A DNA stretch of 64,000 bases from Aptenodytes patagonicus (lineage: Eukaryota > Chordata > Aves > Sphenisciformes > Spheniscidae), in NCBI RefSeq assembly GCF_965638725.1, contig NC_134949.1, positions 127,222,294 through 127,286,293 of the forward strand, written 5' to 3'. The translations under genes and the position numbers were made by a program. Position 1 is the first letter of the stretch; each line of letters begins with the position of its first letter. The notes under the pieces were generated by a model. That model ran no database searches, was not told the origin of the DNA, and saw only the letters and a list, made by a program, of their open reading frames with translations. Positions 46,401 through 58,300 of this stretch are shown here, one piece after another.

Positions 46401-49120
46401 CAATCTCAACATACATCATATTCATGGACAAGCAGCATTTTCACAGAATAAGAGCCAAATACAGAGAAGAGGAAGCCACTTGGGATTAACAGTTTCAACC
46501 TAATTGACTCAGACTTCAGAAAATACTGTATGCTGTCACTTATTTGAGGTAAAGGAATTCCATAAATTAAAATCCACTGTTTAACAGAAGAGTCAACAAG
46601 GAAATATTTGTGAGAAGTAGGTACCTTTGGGAAGGAGGGGAAAAAAAAATTACCCTAAGACATTGTGAGCAACAATAGAAGGGGGAGGTCGGATTTCCAC
46701 TTAGTTTGTATTGGTAAACCAATACAGTTTGGACTACCGTGTATAAGTGTTTAACCAAATTTGTGCAGTTTAAATTTCAAGTTTGATGAATTTTACTGGT
46801 AGTATAATCTTAAAAGGTGATCCTAACTGAAGATATGTCATAAGCTTAGTTTATATGCTGAATGCTGTCACTAGGGAATCATTACACAATCAGGTAATGA
46901 TCAATGCGCGAGTTTTTTCCTTCCGCATATCCAGTAAAATCCATTGCTTTCAGTGCCTGTTACGACATAGTCCAGTTACATGGTTAATTTTTGGGTAGCT
47001 GTGCAATCAGACCATAAAATGATGCATTTGGTGGAATTCAGGAGTGCTTTCTTAAGAAAAATTGTACTGGGGGGAGATGGAGAAATCAACCTTCTGCTAT
47101 CTGTTCATGCAAAAACATACCTGCAGTTTAACAGGGTTTAGATAAACAGATGAAAGGTGTTAATAGGGACATATTAATACTAGTTTAAAATTAACCCTTT
47201 ATGGAGCAAATCAGCTTGTGTCATTAATCTGTGAAAAAAGATCTTAAACCTTTTTCAATACTACCCACGTTATACTAGATACCGTTTTAAAAAAACAGAA
47301 AGACTATTCTCACCTTTTTGAGCTTGAGATTTAAATTAGCTCACTAATCATCCTAAATCTCACTGAAGAGGAAGTGGAACTAGATTAATATCCTGTAAAC
47401 CGCAAGAACTAAATTATCAATGTTAAATTCCTAATGCCTAGCAGAAATACCACAGGTTTCAGTTCAGCCATTTATTGCCAGGCACTGCTCAATTCTTCCA
47501 GTGAAAAGAAAGCATAAATTTATGTACTTGCAACAAAACATAAGCAGCGAAGCCATCTTCACAGCGAGATACATTTCTTTAAAAAGGTTACTGGCAAAGT
47601 AAGTTCCGCAATCTGCTTGGCCAAACCATCCAGTGCGAAGAAAATAAATTCAAATTGAATTGGTGCAAGAAGTTAGTTGTAAGAGGCAAAGCAGATTCGT
47701 TTAGAAAAGCTCATTTTTCAGTATTATTTTGTTTGCCAACTCCAAGTTCCAGTGAGCAAAATGGTTTTATACTTATTTTGGAGGCAGGGAGAAGCTGGTT
47801 TGTTAATCTGGCTATGTAATGCTTCCATATCCTTTCTGTTTCTTTCCTTTCTTTTTTTTTTAAATAATAATCAAGGAGCAGATGTATCATTTAGCAAGTT
47901 ATCTGACTCAACTAAAAAAGCACTAGTAAATTCTCCCCCCCATTGGAAAGCTATATTATATTACATAGCTTCACGTACATAAAGTTGTATCGTGCAGAAA
48001 TATGACCACTGACCAAAATTTTACTATGTTACGCGTTGAATAAAAGCAGACATGAAGTTAAACTGCAAGTCAGCCATTGTACAAATTGTCTCTCAAGATG
48101 TTCCAGCAACATTTCAATTAGAGCTTTAACTCCTTAAGAGATACACAACCTACGATATATAGCCATTGCGCAACTCAATTAAAACTCAGACAGAAAAAGA
48201 AAGATGTCTTGTTTGTGAAGAAACTGCCATCTGTCCATTAGCTTTTATCGCATTTCAGACTATCAGAAAGCGAGTAAAGGTGGTGGTGGTGAAATTATTT
48301 TCCACTAGCATCCAATTAGTTTCCTATGACCTTGAACACTAATGAAATGCTTTTCATTAAATGACAGCTAAGAGCACACAGAGTGAAAAAATCAGTCTGT
48401 TAAGAAATTTGGTCCTTGTATTCAGGACCTTGCATTTCCTTTAATAGATCTTATGTATCATGTTGCATGGAGCATGAGTTTTTTTAAAAAACCTCACCTG
48501 CCTATTATGAATCATTGCGATAAAAAGATTATTTTTTTTCCACACTGCACTAGGCAACTTTCTTTCCAGCCAAAGACAAGGAATTTAGTCAGAATCATAA
48601 AAAAATTGAACTATGAACTCTGGCACAGCCAAGAGTAGCAACTCAACTACTCCAGAGTGCTTAGAAAATAGGCTTTAGATTTTACACCAAGAAATTGGAT
48701 TTATTGTAAATGCCACAGTCACATTGATAGACAGAGCACAGACTTCTGGTAACAAACAAACATACATTTTTGTAACTAAGCGTTTCTACTTGGTAAATAA
48801 ATGCATTTTGCACAGCCTTCCTTTTAAATGTGCCTAAACTAACCTAAATAAGCAGACAGCATAGCAGAAAAGGGAAACTTATGTGAGTAACTGTTTCTTA
48901 AGCAGTATATTATTTTTACTATGTATATAATATTTTATATTATATACACACACATTTTCATCAACAGTTCAAATTATACCCGAATAAAAAAAAACAAAAC
49001 CAAAACTGGCGCTCCTCCAATACATTTACCACCTTTCCCTCAGGCATAGTTAATCCAGGTATTTGTCAAGATAGAGGAATGACAGTTAAAAAGACTCCCC
49101 CCACAAGAAACAAGTTACAC
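43460..49120. other. Intergenic region between CR1 cluster and U2AF1 3' end
   Basis: No gene was recognised. From about 45,000 on the DNA is AT-rich, free of recognisable transposons and rich in TAAT/ATTA-type words (for example 46,840-47,420 and 48,240-48,420), which would suit noncoding regulatory DNA but does not show it. Confidence 0.45.
44160..44182. repeat. (CTCC)n microsatellite
   Basis: About five uninterrupted CTCC units lie in the CBS-U2AF1 intergenic region. Confidence 0.85.
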
Positions 49121-49129
49121 AAAGAATAC

Positions 49130-49382
49130 TGTATCACTACAAATTTTTTATTCAGAAGCCCATCTTTAAAAAAAATCTCATTATGAACTTGTTTGGTCAA
49201 ACTACAACACTTTCTAGCAGACATACAGTAAAAATGGCATGGCTCAGAATCGACCAGATCTTTCACGATCTCTTGACCGCCTCCTATCACGTTCACGTCC
49301 TCCTCCTCCTCCACCACCACCTCCACGACCACGATCTCTGGATCTAGACCGGCGTTCACGGGACCTCGACCTGGATCTATGC
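49130..49382 (-). CDS. U2AF1: U2AF1 terminal exon 8: RS domain, stop and short 3' UTR
   Basis: The acceptor is TGAAG|GCAT at 49382. Coding to TGA at 49246-49244 gives [18 protein letters not shown], a nine-glycine run, then [17 protein letters not shown]. The 3' UTR is only about 115 nt, with AATAAA at 49152-49147 (minus) and a GT-rich downstream element. Its sequence closely follows my recollection of the mammalian U2AF1 3' UTR. Confidence 0.93.
49147..49152 (-). terminator. U2AF1: U2AF1 poly(A) signal AATAAA
   Basis: AATAAA on the minus strand lies about 92 nt after the stop codon and is followed by a TG-rich stretch (TTTGTGTAACTTGTTTCTTG). Cleavage is expected near 49,125-49,132. Confidence 0.8.
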
Positions 49383-52300
49383 CTTCAAAGAAAGTTTGAA
49401 CATTTTATTGTTTCATCACATTCAGCAATTTACTTGCAGTACCACACAGTAGAACACTTAAGGATGTAAGCAACGGGGGAGAAGACAGACAACATGGCAT
49501 TAGAAGGATCGGTAAATTGGCACTCAGGCTGCGAAACCATGCATTTACAAACAGAACAAACTTAATACCGAGGAGCCAACACATACTGTTAAAAGACTCA
49601 ACTGTTCACTGCCAGTCATCCATTATAACAGGTGTGCAAAACTTAAGGAAAGGCACGTAGAGGAACCAAATGCACTCTTACACAGCTGTTAAAGCAGCAA
49701 CAGAAGGGGACACCTGCTTTTGCAGTTATGAACAGCTCTTAACAACACACAGCAAAAGCCTACAGCTGTTTGTAAGTCCACTCCTACTGGAGAACTGAAT
49801 TGTAACTGCTAATTAATGCAGATGATTTCTTTTTTCCCCCCTTCTCTCCCCCACCCCCCCGCTTCTAGAAGCTATCAACATTTGAAAATAATCTTCCCTG
49901 CCTCTGAGGTCAATGACTTAAATTCAAGAAGAAAGCTAAAACCACCCAGAAGGTACTGCTAACACAGCTACTATGTATTTATAGCTTATATGGCACTTGC
50001 CAAGGAAGGGTGGTTTGAATGTTTTTAAGCATTTTAGAAAAGTCAATTTTATTTAGTTTATTTATTTACTGTTATTTTAACCAGTACAGTTTTAAATAGG
50101 TGTAGAAATTACAGCAGAACTAAAAAGCTCAGGGAGACAAATGCTACAAGTCTTAAGTCTGCAGAATATCCTTCCATGGTGAGATGTTTTGGGGTGGGAG
50201 TGTGTGTGGTGACAAATTTCACTATGACAGAGACACATACATAACTCTTGCATACCACTGAACTGTCCAGAATTACTAAATTAACCTATTATTCAAAAGT
50301 TCTGGTTTACCCTCCTTTTTTCTACTAGGAAAAAAAAACCCCAGCTTTGATGTATTTCATTCTGTGTAGAACTACTTTCAGGTCAGTCTAGTTTATACAA
50401 TCTACCTGTGAAATCCCACTGACACAAGAACTGATTTTTTTATATCAAGCCTTACTGCTAACCTGTGACAGCTTTAGCTGCACAAAGAATTTAAATAGGG
50501 CCAAGAAAGACAAAACCAGATGGAGGATTCAGCTATTTTATTTATTTGCTTTACCACAGACTCAAATTGGGCTATGGGTAAAACAATCATATTCCAAAGC
50601 CAAATACATAAGTATGATCTTTCTTGCAGTAAAAGGTGATACCTTTTAATTAGCCTTACTAAGTCCGAGAGATCCAGATTCATAGAAGTGACCAAAGGGC
50701 TAATACAAGAGCATACTTTCTCTTTTTCATAAATCATTCAAACATCTTAAATATTAATTTAAACTTAAATGTAAGCTTTAATTGGGATATTTTAGGAAAG
50801 TATTTAGGCACAAATACATGTGCCTCAGCAACACAATCTACATTTTCCAAAGTTAAATTCATCCTCACAAATTCTAAGACACTGCCAATTAGAGACATTT
50901 ATAGGAAAAACATGTTCACAATCCCAGGCTCCTTCTGTGATTGAAAGAAACCTACAAAATTGTGCTCTATATAAAAGGAAGCTCAACAATTTTATATGCC
51001 TATCCTAAATAGCAAGGTCCTAAAAGCAAGCAGATTGAATCCAGCTCAAAGTGAACCATCCACAAGACAGGTGTCATAGTAACAGCAATGGTATAAGCCT
51101 TTCTACAAGGTACCTTAATAAATAATTTAATATAAATATTTAATAAAATGTATTTCACAATCTTTTTTTTGCCATTAAGCAAAATTACTATTCCTTTGCC
51201 CTACTGAGAATTCCCATCAAGAAGGGTCACATTGTGAGGCTAGCGTTAATAAAAAGTGAGCTCAATACAGTGATCGCCCATTACTAACATTACGGAATGA
51301 ATACGGGCTAGGAAAGTTAGCCATTAAGTGTTAAAACCAAATAAGGTTGGGTACTGAATATAATCTATAGATATGCTTGATTGTGCATAATGCTAAAAGT
51401 GGCCAATCTGATCCTGCCAAAATGCCCATTAGCCAAGTAGCCTGCTTCTAACAAAGGCCACGAGCAAATACATTTAGAAGACGCTAAAATAGAGAAGAGG
51501 CATAAAGCAATACTTCTCCCAACTAATGTCCGTCTGTAACAGTTTGCAGTTTGGAGATTTGAACCACAGGTAGGTCCTAAGTACTTAGTAACTCAGTGAA
51601 TATTCTTCCCCTTGAACCCTGCCTTCTCTTAACAGCATCCACAGCACCACAGAGCAAGAAGCACCATATTTTTTTTTTTTTTTTAAAAGAAAGACCTATT
51701 CCTTTGTTCTAAACTGGCCACTCGCTAGCTTTACTTGATGCCCTTTCATTGGCTTGTATCAGAACTGCATTAGAAAAAACGAGAGGACTTAAGTTTAAAG
51801 GTTTGCCTTCAGAATTTTCAGCAACTGATCCTTAATTTACCTGGTTTAATCGTGTTTAAAAGCAAACTTACTTTTTACGACGACGCCCATACAACTCACG
51901 TCTTAACTCTCGAGAAATGGGCTTCAAATGCATAAAGTTGCAGAAACCTCCTCGTGTACACTCTCTGAAACAGAATTCAAGAGACACAGTTGAAACTCCA
52001 AGGTCTACACTGTATCTGTTTGCCCTAAGCCCTAGTAGACCTCTAGCCATCTAAAAGTTAATCACCTCTAACGTTAAAACCAGTAAATTGCAAGCATCAT
52101 TCACCAACACCGACTCACTCCTAGATCAAAATCCTGAAGAGATGGCAAGAGTCACGAGGCTGATGGCAGGTCCTCCATATTAACATTACCTGAAGTGGCT
52201 TTCTTCCTACACTAAGCTACACAAAAGCCACACCCAAGCGACCACCCTGTCTGTGCAAGCATTTTAAAGATACCGTCATAGCCAAACAGGAAGCCACTTT

Positions 52301-55300
52301 TTACCCCATTTCATATTGACGGCAACAGGCCTCTCTGAAGTCAGTCACAGGTGAAAGCTCAGCATGAATGGGCTGTCCATTAAACCAGCGATTGTTCAGG
52401 TCAATCACAGCCTTTTCCGCATCTTCTTCACGGCGAAACTAAAAGCAAAATTAACATTTCCTCATGTTATAGAGAAGCAACAGAAGTAGATCGAAGATTA
52501 CTGTCAAATCAGTCGTGTGCTATCTGAGGCTTAGGACTAGCAATCAAACTAGAAGTGACTTCAGAGTTCCTGGGACAGTCCATCAAATCAAGGGTAAAGA
52601 TGCTAGCTTCTCATTAATCAGGACTCAGAGCTAATCAAAACATTGATAATTCCTCTCAATTATGTTATATTTGGTCTTTCAAATTTTGTGGCTTGTATTA
52701 AAAGACACAATAGAAGATACTGTGTTTTCTTAGTACAACTTTAAACAACAAGAATGCTTAGGAGTACTTTCTAGAACACTAATGCTCCAAATGTAATGGA
52801 TTTTTTCCCAAACATTTAAGAGAAATCTTCATGAGAACTGAAGCTCTCATTCATTTAAATTAGAATTTACAAGAATCTGATCCTGTTTACAATGAATGTA
52901 AAACTTAAATTTGAAATTCCTTTTCACCGCTAACCACTTGCAAATTTTTAAAAACAACTTTTATTTCTGATTATGACCTACACAGCTGAGAATTTTAGGC
53001 ATGAAAATACTTTCCAGTTAAGGGAATGTACAGTAAAAATATTCAAACAAACTCTCTCACACCTCCCCAACACTGTGTAGACACAATAAGATTTCTGCAG
53101 GTGACAACTTTGTACTCATTATTCAAGAGATACCAATGACTTTTAAGAGCTAAACCTAAGTGCTCCAGTTTGCACCTTACACCACCCAGCTACTGCCAAA
53201 TGTAACGGTTACAAAATGTTTTGTTCAACTGGGAAGTTAGAAAATAAATGCACCTGTTGAAAATGAACACACCTGTTGCGAATAAACCTCTGCTCATAAC
53301 AAAGTACTTAAAAGGCAGTGTGATGGGAAGACAGACCCCACATTAATCCTGGCAAACTAAACAGTGCAGCAGTGGTGACTATTTATAACAATGTAAAAAA
53401 GCGTTAACATTTATGAAAATGACACAGATTTTGACTATTGAGAAAGCTTCTCATCATCTCTTAATTTCTTTCAGATTCCATGCACATTTTCACTCTTTCT
53501 ACTTTATATTGTGAAGTTGGAGAGGAGCTGGAGAGTCACTCTCACAAAATCTACAAGCATACAGTAGCTTTTAAAATTGTAAATCAGCAAATACCACCCC
53601 TATTGATTACACAAACATGTGTCTCTATCCTACCTTTACATATACATTTCCAACTAGATGATCTCCAAGGTTATCACAAACGTTCATCTCCTCAACTTCA
53701 CCATATTTTTCTTCCATTTCTGTGAAGACCTCCTAAGCACAAAGCAACCAATTACAAGTTTGCAGCACATTACTCATAAGTACAGAAGTATTGCGTTTAG
53801 CTGTTAGTAAGTACAAAAGAAGGCCTTCCTTAAAAAAACCAAACCAAAACCACCTTTTTTTACATTTCTGATTTTAAAATTAGTACTTGCTTGGCCTGTA
53901 CTGTGTCCATCTGCAAGTACAGCACTAACAGGATACAATAAAAAGCTACGGAAAACACTATGCATACAGTATTTACAGGATACATAAGATGCAGTGAAAA
54001 CACTACATATAAGCCTTAATGCTATAGTTTTACTTAGTTTGCTTCTATACAAATAATTAAGTATATTTTAAATTCACAGGAAAGAAGGGGATTATTGAAT
54101 CAAAATCCTACATCGCTTAAGTTGCTGATCTTTAAACAAAGTCTATTATAAACAGTAAAGTTAAAGCCAAACTAACCAAAGGTTATACCAGGAAATATTT
54201 AGCACTGAAAGTTGTAAGTTGTATACGAACACCTGAGGAAACAAGCGCTTTTCTCTGAATCCATCTAACTCATTTGTGTCGACAAATCCACAAACACTTT
54301 AATGCATTTTTACATCTTTTACATACCTCAAAGAATTCATCATAATGTTCCTGCATCTCAACATCGCTTACAGCACCTGTAAAAAAAAAAAAATCAAGAG
54401 TCATATCGATTAGAGCCTATAAATAAGGAAGAAGAGATTTTGATCATACTACAAAACAATCTAGAGAGGCCATCTGGAGCATAAAAGACACCATATAGCA
54501 TAGAGCTAACTAATAGGAATATTAAAAATAAGTATGTGTGAAGAGCTTTGAGTCCCCAAAGTATATGTCAAAACATTACATTGACATGATCAAATCAAAA
54601 CAAGTTTTAATCGGAGCCAAACTTGTATGCCACAAATTTAAAGGAAGGGGAAAGGAATTACTTTGAAATCACTTAAATTTAATGTACAGTCCCACCCTCT
54701 ATCTACCAACAATTTTACCTAAACAGAAGGCAAGTGCTTTGTTACATTTGCATACTTTAAAGCGTGATTACAATTTAGTGTTCCTCTTCCTAAAGGCAGA
54801 ATTTCATTTTAACATGTCCACCTCTCCAGCATATACACTAGAATTTCAGAGTTCACAATGTAACATAGCCCCGAATTTTTTTTTTAATTTGCTCAGAATA
54901 GTTACTGAAATGACACACTTTTCTCAGTGCCCTCAAAGAAGGGTACCATAATGCTTTGCAATAGAGAGCAATTTTTTAGTTTAATTTTGAGTATCACTTA
55001 ATTTTTCTGTAGTCCTGCAGAACACCTTTTAGTGCAAGACAAGCCAGCCATATATTCAGGTTAGATTATTTTCATGCTCCAAGCTGGACTTTACAAGTGA
55101 GCGCTGCTTGCCTGCTGCTATAAAAAACAACATAAGTTTGGCTGATTTTTCAAAGCATTAAGAATATAAAAATCAATTTCATTTGTTTCTTCCAGTCTAC
55201 AGATTTTAAACTACATTAAGCTGTATACATTAAAGCCTAATGTATTAGCTCTTCAGCAGTTAAGTGGTTTATTAAGATCAAGCGGAGCAGTTTTAAAATC

Positions 55301-58300
55301 AACCCTGCATTTTAAGCTAGAAAAATATTCTAGCCTTTAAATTACAAACACTACTGGTTTAGTTTACAGAACGTGAAAGACAAGAAACTGAGCCAACAAA
55401 GCTGAGTTTGTTCACTTCAGGCTGCTATGAAAGAAAGAGATGCTTTGGGCTCAGTCATTTTTGGCCAGTATTACCATTTGGACAGACTTTACATTTTTCT
55501 TCAAAGGCTCTAATATTAACCAGCCACACTCTCTGGAACTGTAACTACTTTTCTTCCACCCAGCTCACCTCCTGAAGAAGGCTAAGGGGCATTTGTTATA
55601 TAGTTTAGGCTAACAATGTTTCTGCAGTTGAAACATGCTTGCTTTTAAGAACTTTCTTCTTCCCCACTGCTTCCCCACAGTTACATAGCAAATTAAGGAA
55701 TATCAAACATTAAACCAGTATTTCTAGACAGTTTAATACTTAACTATATTCCCAAGGTTCTGCCAACACCACTGATAACGGCTTACTAATACCTAAGGGT
55801 TTTTTTTTTGTTTTGTTTAAAAGATATCAGGCAGGGGCTCTGTGAGCCACACTGGGAGTAACTACTTTTTACCAGATGGACAAGTGCTAAAAACTTGTAA
55901 GGAGATTCCATTGTCAAATTAGGAGATGATAAGCAACAGTTAGTTAACGACTACTTGAATGTCCTTCTAAAGTGGGAAGCATACATATGCACAGGCTTTA
56001 CAAACATTCATATTCCAGGGCTACCGGTATCTGAACCTTGAGAAGCCCAATTACTAATTAAAATACTCAGGAAAACTACTGCTGTTCAAAACTAAGGTTA
56101 ATCCTCTACGACGGCAATAGAAAGGAAGACAGTTAAGCAACAACAACAAAGCATTAAACAGCTACCCAAGTTATCCATTTAAAATACATGCAATACTTAA
56201 GTAGGGACAAATATCAAAAAACCAGGGAGCCAGGAGTTTCAGCAAACCTACTGGTAACAGAGCTCCAGCTCTACCACAGGAGGTACAGCTGGGCTCTGTT
56301 AAATAGCTACCCGCTTGTCAAGACAAACTAGAGTTGGATACCAGCATTTAGAACGCTAGAGAATCTATTCAAGACTCTTGGAGCCGTACAGTCTAAACGG
56401 CTCCGCAGACCAAACTGCTGTAACTCTGTGCAAATTAGTTACCAGCGCATTGAGAGTTTAGGGACAGAGTGGAAACACCCAACTGTGCTTTTTTTGGTTT
56501 ACTGAAACAGCATTAACTACTAAGCATCTGCAACAAGAAAGCCTACAAACCAATAGAACTCTTTAAGCATCTAGACAAACTTACATAGCTCATTATGTAT
56601 CTAGCTTGATTGTGTGACAAAAAACTCAAATTACTTAATTGGGCCATTATTACTTTTAGAAGCAGAAGAGACAGTGTTGACTTTTAAGTTAGTGGCTGAT
56701 TTCACAAAGCATGTCTAATCAAATGCTGGTAACTAATCTGAACTAGTCTATGATCCAACAGTCAAAAAAAGGAATAGCCAAACAAAGCTTTATTACCACA
56801 CAGTCAATATTCACTTCACCAAGAAATATTAGTCAGAAACACCGATCCTTTTTGGTCCTAAAACTTTTTTTTTTTTAAATTTTATTCTAATGTTGATGAT
56901 TCAATCACAATGATATATCAGTAATCGCCGATCAACAATCCTGGTCATTTAACTTCTGCCAGTCTCACAGTAGGTGTGTTTTCTTATGCCCATTCCTACC
57001 TCATGAGGAGTCATTAAATTAGTCCATGACCATACCCAAATGCCTTCCCCTCCTCAAAAGTACTTTTAAAGATATGTTTTCCTAGGTAAATATGCAACTT
57101 GGTTTTGGAATTTGAATTTTCAAAGCATGGAAGGAATTTTAAGCATGCACCTATCCAAAAAGGACAGCTGCCAGAAGGGAAGCGTTTGTCAGTCAAAGTG
57201 TATTCTTCCAGAGTAGACTCTAAATGGAAGCTGCATTAACCTAGGACAAATTTCTGCATGCAGTCTGAAAACTTTCAAGTTCTCTTAACATTTACGGAGC
57301 AGGAAATTTGTTCTGGATGAAGTCAACGTGTCATTGTCCTGCTCTTTTAGACAGTGGAACCTAAGGGATAGCACAAGACATACAGAAAAGCATTCCTAGG
57401 ATGCAGGCAACTGGCAGGGAGAAAGGGGGAGGGAAGAAAGCAGTGCAACCAGGACTGCTTTACAGGGGAAGTACAATTTCAACCCTTTTTGATTTAATAT
57501 ATGGTATTCAGATTCCCCTCCTAGTTTTGGGAGTAGGGAGGAAGGTGAATGGGAGAAAAAAGTTTTTTGGTTTGGTTTTTTTGTGTGTGTTTGTTTTGGA
57601 CACATTTAATGAAACGTGGTCAGTTTGATCTGTTAAACTAAAATGGTAGACCAGCTTAAGTCGACACTGAGCTCTGACAATCAAGCCCAGGGAACCAGTG
57701 AAGGAACTTGTATGAACTTACAGCGCAAACCGTCAGCAGACTGGGAAGAGTTTTGAGGGTTACGGTAAATGTTCAAGAGGGCAATGGTCTGAAATACAAA
57801 ACGCAACAACTTTATATTATGGAAAATAATTTTAACAAGAAACCGGTTTCCTTTAGGGTCGCTTTAGCCGAGTCTGTGCTGAAAGAGAGGTGGTTATTCT
57901 CTCCCAAGAAGGAGAACTTTCACTTAGCTGGTGACCTTTCTGAATCAGCCTAACACTGTAAAGTAATAGAGACCTCATGATACTCCATTATTGTATTTTT
58001 TGTTTTATTCACCAATATTACTATAGAGGGGTTTTGCATGATTTCAGGCAGATATGTAATAGATGGCATCCAAACACAGTATTCCAATTACAAGCGTAAT
58101 AATTTGTTTGAATTTGGTTTTACTGAATGGTTTCTTAGTAGCAAAACCCCAGGAAAGGAAGTAATACAATAATTACAGCGTAACATGAAATCTCCATTTT
58201 CCTAAAAAAGTTAAGATGAAAGAAAACCCACAGTTTTGGGAAACTTACCGTACATCACATATACACCTATTTTTGTTTGTTTTTGTTTTTTTTTTTTTTT

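Noticed and set aside
49239..49469. Plus-strand Arg/Ser/Pro-rich frame of 76 codons
   Set aside because: It is the antisense of the U2AF1 RS-domain exon.
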